A stretch of 34,417 bases of DNA from Fomitopsis serialis (GCF_022376445.1 NW_025955371.1:1-34417), one strand, 5' to 3'. Positions 22,131-31,267 are shown, counted from the stretch's first letter. Notes: generated by a model not told the origin, from the sequence alone. Translations and numbers: made by a program.

Positions 22131-23209
22131 GTGAGTTCCACCGTCCATCCGCATCCCTCTCCCGATTCCTCTCCTCTCAGCTCCCGTGCCACGTTCCCCG
22201 ACTCGCTCGATGCGTCCAAGGCCTCGTTACGCCCTCTCCCACTCGCGCCCGTGTGCCAGACCGGTGGGTCTGCACGTCGGTCCGACACAACTACGACCTC
22301 GCCTCGACCTCGCCTCGACTCACCCGTCTCGAGCTCAGACTACTCGGCGCCCACCTCGACCATCGACCGTTCAACCATCCACGAGACGCCTCACCCGGAC
22401 GACCTCCTGAAGGAGTACTGGGCCGTGTGGAAAGTCCGCGCGCCCAGTAACGACCCTTCAGCCTCGGACACCGCCGTCAAGACAACAGCGAGCATCGAAG
22501 ACCACAGCACCTCGACTTCCCTCGTATCCTCTCGCAAGGACGACCTACTGGACAAACGAAGGGAAGGACGAGCTGGATCGATTCCGGCAAGTACCCCCGT
22601 CGACCAGCACCCGCCTTCGAGCCGCACGCCCTCGTTCAACGAGTCTGCAATCGTGCACCTCACTCGTGAACCCCCGTCCGTTCGTCTGTCACCGCTCGAC
22701 GAGCCTGCGTCTCCGCGCTGCGCTCGCCCGGCCCTTTCCGCTCTTCCACCGTCACTTGACGCACACACGCCTCCCTCGCCATCCTCACTCGACGAACCTG
22801 CGTTCTCGCGCAATGTGCGTTCACATGCGCCCGACTCGATTCCGCGCCTCTCGCCCTCTCCTGGTGCCTCACCGCCACACTCGCTTCCCGGACGCTCGAC
22901 AGTCGCCAAGACCGATTGCGCCGATGACCTGCAAGGGGAATACCGGGCCGTGTGGAACGTCCGCGCGCCCGGTAACCTCCCCACCCTCGTCGCCGCCACA
23001 CGCGAAGTCGATCAACAGCCCGCCCGCCCACCGCGCGACGACGAGTCCAGCGAGTCGGCGCACTTGCTCAAGCGGGCCGGAGAAGCCCCAGCTAGCGCAA
23101 AAGCGAGCCAGCACGGACTCGCAAGTGGGGGGCCACCAAGCAAAACAAGTGCGGATGCAGACAGGGGGGTAGGGGAGTCGGGATCACTCGATCTCCGTCC
23201 TCGTCTGAC
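22131..23209 (+). CDS. Giant repetitive open frame, part 2
   Basis: This is the continuation of the same repetitive sequence in another phase after the G-run shift. Motif copies at 22415 (LKEYWAVWKVRAP) and 22940 (LQGEYRAVWNVRAPG) are in this phase. The frame stays open to 23396, but the repeat-type reading moves to a third phase near 23160-23210, close to another G-run. The end given here marks that change. It has no ATG of its own and no recognisable domain. Confidence 0.45.
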
Positions 23210-25822
23210 ATGTCTGCGTCCCCACCCACATCTACAGCACCACCTACGCACTCAGGTCACCCATTCGCCCTCGGAGCCTATCACACGGAAAGTCCGCGAG
23301 ACGAGCACGAGGCTGTGCGGAACCACCGCGCACCTGGTAGCGACTCCACTGTCGCTGAACCATCGCCCGCTCCTGATACGTCCGCGTCCCCGCTGAGCGA
23401 ATACTGGGCCGCGTGGATCCGCCGCGTGCCTAGTACGACAACCAGCCCAACCTGGGAAGCTGAGCACCCCAGGAGCAAAGTCGAGGCTACGTCAGCCACG
23501 CAAACGGACAGCGCGTTGCACGCTAACGAGACCGTCTCACAAGTCACGCCGAGGCGCGCAGAAGCGCGCGAAGACGAACCTGAGCTACCTAAAGAGAGCC
23601 TACAGGGCGAGTACAGGGCCGCGTGGAACGTCCGCGCGCCCGGTAGCGACCCCGCCGCCGGCCCAGGTGAGCAAGCTCGAGCCTGCAGGTTGCAAGATTC
23701 CGACGCATGGACGCCGACGCGTGCACTGAAGCTTGAGGAAGAAACCTCAAACCATACCGACACGAGCAGGCATGAACTAGTGTGTGGGGGGCAGTCAGGC
23801 AAGAAAGAGACAGGGGAGAGGGATCGAAACGAGGAGCGAACAGACACCACCTCAGTGAGTACTCTAACTCACCACGCCCCTTCGACCCCTCCTCCGCCAT
23901 CGGTTCGCAAAGCCAGATCGCCGCCCATCTCCCCGCATCCGCGTCCGGCGCGTTCGCCTTCGCTCGACACGCCTGCGTCGACACATGCAGGCGGCGAGAC
24001 CCTTCGCACGGGCGACGCGTGGGACAAAGACGGAGCGGCTCAAACGAGCCATGCACTGCACGCCCACAAGGCCACTTCGACGGTCGATCCGACGCACTCG
24101 AAGGCAAACAAGGACGTCGCGCCGAGCGAGTACGGGACAGTGCGGAACGTCCGCGCGCCTGGTACAGCAGCTAGCCCGACAAGTGAAGCCGAACGACCAT
24201 ACTTGCAGGAAGGGCGTGATACCGAGATTGCGCCGGCCGTGTTGACTAGCAGTGCCTTGCACACTCGCAGGGCTTACGACCAGGCCGCTCCGCCGCGTAC
24301 AGGAGTGCTAGGCTGGGAGGTTGACGGACAGCAAGGACGAGCCGAGATGACTCTCCATGTGTCCTCGCCCGCGCCTCCGCTGCCTCCCTGCACTCCGTCC
24401 ACGTTCCCACTGTGCGATGTTCCGCTCGCGTCACAGCCCTCGCGCCGCGCGCCCTCGTCCGTCACGCCTCCGCCATCCTCCTCGCGATCCGGTCACTCGG
24501 CGACCCCGAAAGACCCGTGCTTGGACGTCTCGCTGAGCGAGTACTGGGCCGCGTGGACTCTCCGCGCGCCCGGTACAATAGCCAGCCCAACGAGCAAGGT
24601 CGGACGACCCCAGGGGCACGTAGGACGTGATACTGAGGTCACGCCGGCAGTTCAGACAAGTGTCTCGACCGACACACCAACTTCTCCGCCCGGTGCCCAT
24701 CCACTCGTGTCGCAACTCTTGCGTTCCACGCGCTCGTCTTCGTCCAGCACACAAGCATCCTCGCCTGTGTCCCCGTTGCCGCCTTCACGCCTGAGCATTT
24801 CCAAGGCTCGCAAAACTAATCTGGCGGACGACCCATCTGATGACTCGGAGAGTTGGACCGTGCGGAGTGACGTCCGCACGTCCAGTATCTACTGCCCATC
24901 AGTGTCCGATCCGGCTCCACCTCCGCCCCAGGTTTTCGAGTGCAGCGGTCGACTTCTTCGACCCTGCTCTCCGAGTACACTCCCACGTCCCGTGCACGAG
25001 CCTGCTCTCGGCGTCGACTCGGCGTTCCTCAATCACGACTGTGGTGTCCCATCGAGCTCAATCACAAGCACGAACACTTCCTCCTGCCTTGCTCCCACTC
25101 CCGTGCTCGACTTGTCTGCGCGCCTGCCTTCGTCCGGCACGTTTGCGCCTTCTCGTCCCAGGCACTCGCCTTTATCCAGCACGTCTGCGTCTTCGCCCAC
25201 GTCGCAACCCTCACACTATGCATCATTGCCTTCGCGCGGCGCCTCCTCTTCCGACACACCCATGCACCCGCCTTCGTTCGGTGTACATACATCCTCACTC
25301 GACTCGTCCGCGTCGACGCATGATCGCTGCGAGGATTCCAACTCGTCGGTGCGAGCCGCGCTGACTACTTCCGGCACGTTGTGTGTTGACACCTCACTAT
25401 CGTCCATTTCACCCTTCTCGAACTCATCCACTCCTGAAGGCAGCGGTCGAACCATTCGACCCTGCTCTCCACTCGCACGTTCTGTGCATGCGGCTGCTCT
25501 TGATGAAGACTCGGTGCCCCTTGATCTCGACCGTCATGTCCCACCAAACTCGGCACCATCTCCCTCGGCTTTCGACAATGAGGACGTGTGGAACGTCCGC
25601 ACTCCTCGTAGTCTGCCCTCATTGAGTTCTGCCCCTGCACGCTACGAGCCAATCAGCTTCAGCCCACTCTATCGTGCGCATAGGGAAGCCCAGGAACGTG
25701 TTGTCTACGACAAGTCACCAGCTGCACTAGCTGCACTTGTGCATGCACGGTGGCAAATAGAGGAGGCAATACGAGTGTCAGACGCCTACGACGAGGAATG
25801 CCTACACAATAGAGGCAGATAA
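23210..25822 (+). CDS. Giant repetitive open frame, part 3, with unique C-terminus
   Basis: The frame has 870 codons from an ATG at 23210 to a TAA at 25822. It holds seven motif copies (23305, 23401, 23611, 24130, 24541 and degenerate ones at 24853 and 25580), separated by Ser/Thr/Pro-rich stretches. The last about 60 residues are non-repetitive and predicted helical by composition (SFSPLYRAHREAQERVVYD and AALVHARWQIEEAIRV). They look like a genuine folded or coiled protein end, which is the best sign that some protein is made. The family is unknown. It lies 0.5 kb before the right LTR. Confidence 0.5.
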   Translation: MSASPPTSTAPPTHSGHPFALGAYHTESPRDEHEAVRNHRAPGSDSTVAEPSPAPDTSASPLSEYWAAWIRRVPSTTTSPTWEAEHPRSKVEATSATQTDSALHANETVSQVTPRRAEAREDEPELPKESLQGEYRAAWNVRAPGSDPAAGPGEQARACRLQDSDAWTPTRALKLEEETSNHTDTSRHELVCGGQSGKKETGERDRNEERTDTTSVSTLTHHAPSTPPPPSVRKARSPPISPHPRPARSPSLDTPASTHAGGETLRTGDAWDKDGAAQTSHALHAHKATSTVDPTHSKANKDVAPSEYGTVRNVRAPGTAASPTSEAERPYLQEGRDTEIAPAVLTSSALHTRRAYDQAAPPRTGVLGWEVDGQQGRAEMTLHVSSPAPPLPPCTPSTFPLCDVPLASQPSRRAPSSVTPPPSSSRSGHSATPKDPCLDVSLSEYWAAWTLRAPGTIASPTSKVGRPQGHVGRDTEVTPAVQTSVSTDTPTSPPGAHPLVSQLLRSTRSSSSSTQASSPVSPLPPSRLSISKARKTNLADDPSDDSESWTVRSDVRTSSIYCPSVSDPAPPPPQVFECSGRLLRPCSPSTLPRPVHEPALGVDSAFLNHDCGVPSSSITSTNTSSCLAPTPVLDLSARLPSSGTFAPSRPRHSPLSSTSASSPTSQPSHYASLPSRGASSSDTPMHPPSFGVHTSSLDSSASTHDRCEDSNSSVRAALTTSGTLCVDTSLSSISPFSNSSTPEGSGRTIRPCSPLARSVHAAALDEDSVPLDLDRHVPPNSAPSPSAFDNEDVWNVRTPRSLPSLSSAPARYEPISFSPLYRAHREAQERVVYDKSPAALAALVHARWQIEEAIRVSDAYDEECLHNRGR
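24942..25465 (+). repeat. Second bulged hairpin type, two copies
   Basis: At 24942-24967 and 25440-25465 the sequence GCAG-C-GGTCGA, a 4-5-nt loop, then TCGACC-CTGC forms a 4-bp outer stem, a bulged C and a 6-bp inner stem. The bulge is on the same side as in the 17-copy family. The loops differ (CTTCT and ACCAT) while the stems are identical. Confidence 0.7.
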
Positions 25823-26278
25823 AGCCCAGCCCACCCACCCTCACTACTATTCTGCCCTTACCAATTACCATCCCCTCCGCTCTACGGAATCTCGAGCCAA
25901 ACCTCCCCACTGGATCGCTCCGACTCGGGATTGGGGGGCAGGGGGTAGGGGAGGATAGGGAGGTCCACTGAGCCTAGCCTACCCTGGCCCTAGGCATATC
26001 CATGCCTTCTGCGAGGATGATAGCTTGGGACGCGGTACACGCAGGACAGCGCATCCTCTGCATGGCGACTGTGGTGCAACCGGGATGCCTGCGAGGATGA
26101 CCGCTCGGGATGCGATACATGCGGCACAGCTCAGTCTCTGCATGGCGGAGCCTTCTAGATGCAGTTTTACTGCCCAAAAAATTTTCCTTTCTATGCTCCT
26201 TCTCCTTTCCACTCTATGTCCACATCTACTTCTTCTGAGCCCTCACCTCATCATTCATACCCACACTATACACTTCAT

Positions 26279-26290
26279 AATGGGGGGCTC
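26279..26290 (+). other. Polypurine tract
   Basis: AATGGGGGGCTC directly precedes the right LTR, where second-strand synthesis would be primed. A second purine-rich run (GGGGGGCAGGGGG and continuing) lies at 25933-25965 and could serve as an additional tract. Confidence 0.6.
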
Positions 26291-26797
26291 TGTTACGGAT
26301 AGATAACCCATTATCTGTCCATTAGATTAGATTATGAACTGATAGTGTACATCTCATCTTATCTCAATGTACCTAGCCACCTGACTTCCATTTTGGGAAG
26401 TAATCTACTCTTCTACCTGAACTACCACCTTGTCCGAGTGCGAACTCTTCGCGCCGTCCGAGTTAGTTCCCCTGTCCTCGGCTAGGCTCGTCGCCCCGCC
26501 TAGGAACTCCCCTCGGCTTAGGCTCGTCGCCTTCGCCTTGGACCCCTCCTCGACCTGGCCCAACAGCCCGTCTAGGACTCACCTCTTGGCCCAGCTCGTC
26601 GCTGGCAACCAAGGACCTCCTTGCGCTCCCTTATAGCACGGCTCGTCGCCCTGCTAACGACACCAGCAGGCGCTCCTCGCCCTGCTCACGACCTCAAGAC
26701 ACCCTTTCCCCCTCTGGTCGCGTCGCGACCACCAACTGTAGGTTCACGAGGCAGCCCGGCCCCTGAATCTAGGGTTCCGAGCCCACGAGCCCTAACA
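26291..26797 (+). repeat. Right (3') LTR
   Basis: This is a 507-bp copy of the left LTR. The polypurine tract lies just upstream and the target duplication TCCAA just downstream. Confidence 0.93.
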
Positions 26798-26802
26798 TCC
26801 AA

Positions 26803-28870
26803 CTCGGCAACAGGAGCGTCGGCGAGCGGTGGATGGAGACAGAGATCTTGCGCAGCTACCGAGCCAGACCCATGGTAAGTTTCTTCTCCTGTGGATGTGA
26901 TTGATGCTCACCTTCACGAGCATCATCTTCACTGGCCGAACCTCTTCCTCGAGCGACGACCTCTTCTCCGTGCTGAGATCCTCACGCGCGTCCCACAGGC
27001 CATCGATGTCGTCGCCCTGCCCGTCCTCGATCTCCTCGGTCTCGTCAAAATCGAGATCTTCCATCAATTCTTGAAGCTCTCGGTCGTAATCCGACAGCTC
27101 GGGATCATCATCCGCACTCTCGTCATACTCGTCAGTGCCATCTTCATTTTTCTTCTTTTTCCTTGGCTTGGGTGGCTCAAACTGACGAAGCAAACTCTTC
27201 GCCACCAGATTTACGATGTGGCAAAAGCATCGGCTGCGTGCCCGACGCCCCGGAAAGCCCATGATCATCTTCTCCATCTCTTCAATCATCACATCATTCG
27301 ATGTCGCGTTGTCGCAGGTCACTCCGAGTATCTACCAGCCAATGTAAGTGCATAGTATGCTTTGATTTCCAATCTACTGACCTTGGTATTGAGTTTCAGC
27401 TCCTCGATCATCTCTGCGAACGCTGTCGCAAGGTTCAGCCCACTATGGGACACGGGGACCTCGACAACATCGAGGACGAGTCGCATGGGCGCGCGATGAT
27501 ACTCAAAGTGTACAGTAAATGCAACCATGGCCTTTTGATTCGGCGACGTCCATGCATCGGTTGCGAAGTTCAGGTCACCGTCGTAGTTCTGGTAAGTTGA
27601 TTCGATTCTATGGCCCCGAGACAACAGATCACTGACGACGTCTCACCTGTAACAAGTGTGCAACGCGTTCACGCGCCCGTAAGAAGACCTTACGAACATT
27701 GCGCCCAACAGTAGTTGGCGATGGGATCTTATACTCGGGTCGCCCTGTCTTCATCAGGCATTGGAACCCGCGGTCGTTGACAATATTGAACGGCCGCATG
27801 CTTTCCGAAACCCATCGAACGATCTCCGCCCTTGGCGAGTCCAAACTCGGATCAGCGCATTGCTCGTACACAGTAAGTGCTACCCTACCTTGTCTCAGTT
27901 GGAGTGTGCTGACGAGTTGAGAAGGTTGTCTTCCCCTTCGATGCTCCTCCGAATGCCAGTGTGATGTCTTGCGTCCGCCTGTACTTCTCTATACATACTT
28001 TCGCCTTTGATGCCAAACCTGTACGATCGGCGGCCTCCAAGGCTTCAAGTGACCAGCAAGCTTTCACATGCTTTCGTAAGTTGCTCGTTGACCTCGCATC
28101 GTTGCCATCAAGGTACCGCCTGACCCCTTTCTTACATGCAGTGTTTGCGCAGTGGAAGACATGCGAGCGGCGGCCGTGGACATACTCTATCAACGGATCG
28201 GGTTTGAAGAACGCGTACGTCGGTGATGTCCATTTCTTCTGCATCTGTGCTGTGTATCCACTGTGAGTACGTCCATAGCATCACCTTGATATCGCTCACC
28301 GAGTTCTTCCTCGGCTGTTAGCTCCTCAAGGTCCTCGCCATTCTCCGAGTCAGTCGGCTCGGTGGGGTCATCCTCTTCGTCTTCGGAGCTCGACAACTCT
28401 ATTACTTTCGACTTGCTTCCTTTCCGAGTCCGTGAGATCACGTCGTCAACATCCTCGACTTCCTCAATCTCGACGGAGCACTGCCTTGATGGCTTTGGGT
28501 TCGCGGTCGAGGGCTTGCGGTTCACTGTCGAGGGCTTCGGGTTCACTGTCAAGGCCTTCGGGTTCACCGTCGAGGCCTTCGGGTTCACTGTCGAGGCCTT
28601 CGCACTCGCCGTCGAGGGCTTCGCGTTTGCTGTCGAGGCCTTGACGCTTGCTCTTGAAGCCTTTGTACTCGCTGTCGAGGCACCTGCACTCGCTGTCGAG
28701 GCCCTTGGGCCTGTGATAGCCTTGCGGCTACTGCCACTTGTGCTCGGCTGAGTATCAGTATCATCGGTGCGTGGTTTCTTGTATGTCTTTTCACTTCTCG
28801 GTGGTGACTCAGCTGCTCTTCGCTTCTCTGTAGGGACCTTCGGCCTGTTACTGACGCGGTGTCCAGACAT
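26803..28870 (-). pseudogene. hAT transposase, N-terminal part
   Basis: The start chosen is the ATG at 28870 (MSGHRVSNRPK). A lysine-rich, low-complexity leader carries 7-residue tandem repeats, then an acidic stretch (SSSEDEEDDPTE). A BED-type zinc-finger region follows at about 27885-28244, with HCANTAC and a later H in LRKHVKACW. Next come hAT blocks: EIVRWVSESMRPF with MKTGRPEYKIP (27629-27871), DLNFATDAWTSPN carrying a catalytic-core Asp (27319-27624), and MTCDNATSNDVM with CFCHIVNLVAKSLL (26803-27322). A Lys/Asp/Glu-rich spacer follows. Frame changes between blocks match short introns. The coding sequence stops at the LTR element (26797), and the exon resumes in frame on the other side of it (16977 downward). 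hAT transposases cut DNA at both ends and rejoin it elsewhere. Confidence 0.85.
28490..28705 (-). repeat. 21-bp tandem repeat encoding heptads in the transposase leader
   Basis: About eleven 21-bp units encode seven-residue repeats of the form A-S-T-V-N-P-K or A-S-T-A-S-A-K. The frame is kept throughout. The lysine in nearly every unit gives a basic, disordered N-terminal arm ahead of the zinc finger. Confidence 0.8.
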
Positions 28871-29186
28871 GGTGGGTAGGTGGGTCTGGGAGATGGGAGA
28901 CTCGGAGTGGGAGGGGGCTTCGGGCTGACTACAGTTGCTGATAGTTTCTTGTGCTTACGAAAGCATGCTTGTTTTGGGAAATGTATATTTTATTCTAGCG
29001 AGCCCAGGCTTGGCTTGCCATATTGAGCAAGAACCCCAGATCCAAATCTGAGCTGGTGGTGAGTCCCCGGTGGCTCGCCGCGCCGCTTTCCACAAGGGGT
29101 AACTGGCGGGTACGGGTGTACTGGATATGGCAACCCCTACCCCTACCCTCGTGTACCCCTACCCCTGACCCCCGCGGGTTGACTGA

Positions 29187-29203
29187 ACCCCTGCAATGCA
29201 CTA
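29187..29203 (-). repeat. hAT right terminal inverted repeat
   Basis: The plus strand reads ACCCCTGCAATGCACTA, the inverse complement of the left end with one mismatch. The target duplication GCTAAGTA follows at 29204. Confidence 0.9.
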
Positions 29204-29211
29204 GCTAAGTA
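29204..29211. repeat. Target-site duplication of the hAT element, right copy
   Basis: GCTAAGTA is identical to 14468-14475. Confidence 0.92.
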
Positions 29212-29580
29212 GAGTGTCGGGGAGGGGCAGATGGCAACGGAAGATGCCCGGATGTGTGTCCCGTCCATAGGAAGTCACAACTAGCGCTGTGGCTATCAAT
29301 CAGTTCATAAGCCCTTGGTGAAACTCTGCACGTAGGCGTACTGTCTGATATTGTAGAACATAGTACACGGTCTCGACGCCATTCAGGCGCACCACGGTCA
29401 TGCCTGGCTGACGGAAGGGCATGCCCCACACGACCCTGACCTGCGCACGCACGGTGCGCCTCGACACCGTAAGTTTGTGACGTGTCAACCTAGAAGGGGT
29501 GGCGGGACAGTAGCGGCAAGAGAAATTGACGTGGATGATGAATCATGATGTTCAGGCAGTTGCGGGAGTTCAAGTCGACC
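29212..29580. other. Flank of the hAT element, no gene recognised
   Basis: This is unique-looking sequence between the transposon and the small spliced candidate gene. A 62-codon minus-strand frame (29300-29488) shows no domain. It may include the 3' trailer of the gene at 29581. Confidence 0.35.
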
Positions 29581-29964
29581 TCAGTGGTTCGGCCGATGAG
29601 CCTCTAGTGATCGGGCTGCAAAGTGGTACACTATGAGACCTACATTAGCACCAGGAATTACGAAGACATAGATTGCGGCGGGGATACTCACCTGCGATGG
29701 CTCCGGTCCAAACCCCCACACCTCTTGTGTTTCCTTCTCCTGAGGAGTCTCCCATCCTTCTCGGACATCGTCGCCCATCTCGTTCCGAAGGGTGTGGAGC
29801 TGAGCGTAGCAGTGTATGCTCCCGCAGGCAGAGGAGGTGGCTGGTGTCTGGCGGTGCAAGAGGAGCTTGGTGTAGATCATCCTAGTGTAATGACAGGCAT
29901 TGGGTTTGATCTGTTGGGTACGTGATAACCAAAGCAAACTCACCTCCTCGACGTTCAAAGCCAT
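29581..29964 (-). CDS. Possible small three-exon gene
   Basis: An ATG at 29964 begins MALNVEE (exon 29944-29964). Two fungal-sized introns with canonical ends follow: 29882-29943 (GTGAGT...CTAG, 62 bp) and 29640-29691 (GTGAGT...CTAATGTAG, 52 bp, with a CTAAT branch-like site). Splicing joins exons 29944-29964, 29692-29881 and 29581-29639 into an 89-residue frame ending IVYHFAARSLEAHRPNH and a TGA. The alternative frame in exon 2 (MIYTKLLLHRQ...) also looks protein-like and would end at a TAG just after intron 2. No family is recognised. A longer upstream frame at 29955-30308 could be a leader exon region. Splice-site quality is the main support. Confidence 0.35.
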   Translation of the reverse strand: MALNVEEVSLLWLSRTQQIKPNACHYTRMIYTKLLLHRQTPATSSACGSIHCYAQLHTLRNEMGDDVREGWETPQEKETQEVWGFGPEPSQVSIPAAIYVFVIPGANVGLIVYHFAARSLEAHRPNH

Positions 29965-30950
29965 GGTAAGAGATCCGCTAGAAACGGACCTGAGTCGACC
30001 GCCATCACGCTGATCGTGCCCGTGTGCGTGACTGAGAATGGAATAGCGAGGAGCGTATGGGCTAACCGTCTGCGAAGGCGGTCCGTAGGAGGAAGGGTCG
30101 AGTGCCGGACTGGTGCGTAGTCAGCGACTTGCATAAGACGGGACGGTAGGCAAGTCAAAGAGCGCGGGAATCTTGGGGTGTGACTGAGCTTTGCAAGAAT
30201 GAGACGTCGAATGTCATCGGATAGGCAGTGGTCACCCCAAGCGGCTGGACAACCCCATCGGCCGCCATTCCGTCTAGTGGGTTTACAAGGAGCTACCGGA
30301 GCATACATCGGTCCATTGTATGCAACTCAGGTAAGGATAGACGCACCGAACCGATACATGTTGCGGCCCGCGAAACCCCGCCTTCCGTCCCCGCAGAAGG
30401 ATAGCGATTGTAGTGCACGTCATGCGCCTACACTACCGTTTGTCAGATTGGGCGAGAGTGTAGACGCACGCTGCTGTTGATGGAGAAAGCTAGATCAGCT
30501 GCTAAGTACTCTGACTGCACGCCTTGTGCATGCCTCATCAGGGAAAACCGCCAAAATCATTAAGCACTTCATATGTTCTTGCAACGACTTATAAGCACTT
30601 TGAGAGCCCCAAAGTGATCCCAAGCTCCAAAGTGACCTCAACACAAGTACCCTGATTGAGAGCGCTTTTGCTCGTTTCAGAAAGCACTTTTGGGATGCTT
30701 TTGGCATTGACCTTGTGCTTCATTTCTACGTGTGGTGTGTTGGTTTATTCTCCTTGTGTGCCAATTTCTGCAGCTTTAGATTCACTTATTGATTGCTCTC
30801 AAATCATTTTGGCACATTCCCAGGTATTGGGGTCATTGAATATATTTTTGGTATATGCGAATACATTGATAGACAATGATACAAATGTAGCCTACACTAC
30901 TTCCAGACTCCAGAGACTTACTAGTCTCCAACATCATACATTACAAAATG
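29965..30950. other. No gene recognised; AT-richer right part
   Basis: At 29965-30480 a 117-codon minus-strand frame lacks a known domain. From about 30540 the sequence becomes AT-rich and repeats AAGCACTT, CAAAGTGA and GCTTTTG motifs in both orientations (30570-30710), as in a decayed small transposon end. No ends or target duplication could be assigned. Confidence 0.3.
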
Positions 30951-31267
30951 AGCAGATGAACGAGCAGATGGGTGGGCGCAAGGACAGACGGGCATACATA
31001 TGGGTAAGCAGATGGACAAGCAAACAAGCGTGCAGGCGCGTGAATAGATGGGCGAGCAGACGTGTGAGTGTGCCGGCAAGCAAGCATATGGGTGAGCAAG
31101 TGGACGCGCCAGCGGACAGGCAGGGAAGCAAACAGGAGAGCGGACACGCAAATGTGCTGGTGGGAGCGGAAGCATACCTTTCGGCTTCAAGCCTCCAAGG
31201 TCACTTTCCACACCTCAACCCGCTGGTCCTTCGTCTGTTGCGTGCTTAGTGATCCTGCCACTCGGGG

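Larger units (their letters stand above)
17958..25607 (+). repeat. Array of 17 covarying stem-loops in the LTR element
   Basis: Each copy of about 36 nt has a 5-9-bp outer stem, an unpaired C on the 5' side, a 7-bp inner stem and usually a 3-nt loop (mostly ACG). Copies: 17958-17993, 18561-18596, 19404-19439, 20133-20168, 20664-20699, 21046-21080, 21291-21326, 21822-21857, 22415-22450, 22940-22975, 23305-23340, 23401-23436, 23611-23646, 24130-24165, 24541-24576, 24853-24885, 25580-25607. Outer arms pair exactly in six different sequences: TATCGAGC/GCTCGATA, GTACCGAGC/GCTCGGTAC, GTACCAAGC/GCTTGGTAC, GTACCAGGC/GCCTGGTAC, TACTGGGC/GCCCAGTA, TACCGGGC/GCCCGGTA. Most others differ from pairing by a G-T pair, one mismatch or one bulge; 21822, 23305 and 24130 pair less well. 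The inner stem GTGTGGA/TCCGCGC also varies in pairs, for example GAGTGGA/TCCGCTC and GTGCGGA/TCCGCAC. The function is unknown. Confidence 0.85.
16983..26797 (+). mobile_element. 9.8-kb LTR retrotransposon without pol
   Basis: The element has two 507-bp LTRs (TG...CA) that I find identical by eye along their length, a 5-bp target duplication, a primer-binding site and a polypurine tract. The 8.8-kb interior has no readable protease, reverse transcriptase, RNase H or integrase on either strand. It consists of Pro/Ser/Arg-rich repetitive open frames on the plus strand and a dispersed family of 17 hairpins. Identical LTRs imply recent insertion. Mobility would need enzymes from another element. 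The one at 2-6 kb shares the LTR start and the primer-binding site, so a relative of it is the natural candidate (inference). Confidence 0.9.
14476..29203 (-). mobile_element. hAT DNA transposon, interrupted by an LTR element
   Basis: The element is bounded by the terminal inverted repeats TAGTGAATTGCAGGGGT (left) and, read inward from the right end, TAGTGCATTGCAGGGGT. These differ at one base, and an exact 8-bp duplication lies outside them. The subterminal 100-140 bp on both sides are rich in GGGTAC/GTACCC-type repeats, which in hAT elements commonly bind transposase. Without the nested LTR element and its duplicated 5 bp, the transposon is 4,908 bp. It encodes one multi-exon transposase on the minus strand. 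It cannot make that protein now because the LTR element splits an exon. Confidence 0.92.

Noticed and set aside
20096..23031. Minus-strand frames of 100-200 codons across the LTR-element interior
   Set aside because: They mirror the repetitive plus-strand frame, are shorter, and show no RT, integrase or protease motif.
17958..25607. CRISPR-like array (regularly recurring palindromic repeats)
   Set aside because: Spacing varies from about 100 to 850 bp, the repeats differ from copy to copy, and the host is eukaryotic.
25933..25965. Main polypurine tract of the LTR element
   Set aside because: It is purine-rich, but it lies about 330 bp from the LTR. The tract directly touching the LTR at 26279-26290 is the better candidate.
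30540..30720. Small inverted-repeat transposon with AAGCACTT/GCTTTTG motifs
   Set aside because: Motifs occur in both orientations, but no terminal inverted repeat pair with flanking duplication could be found.
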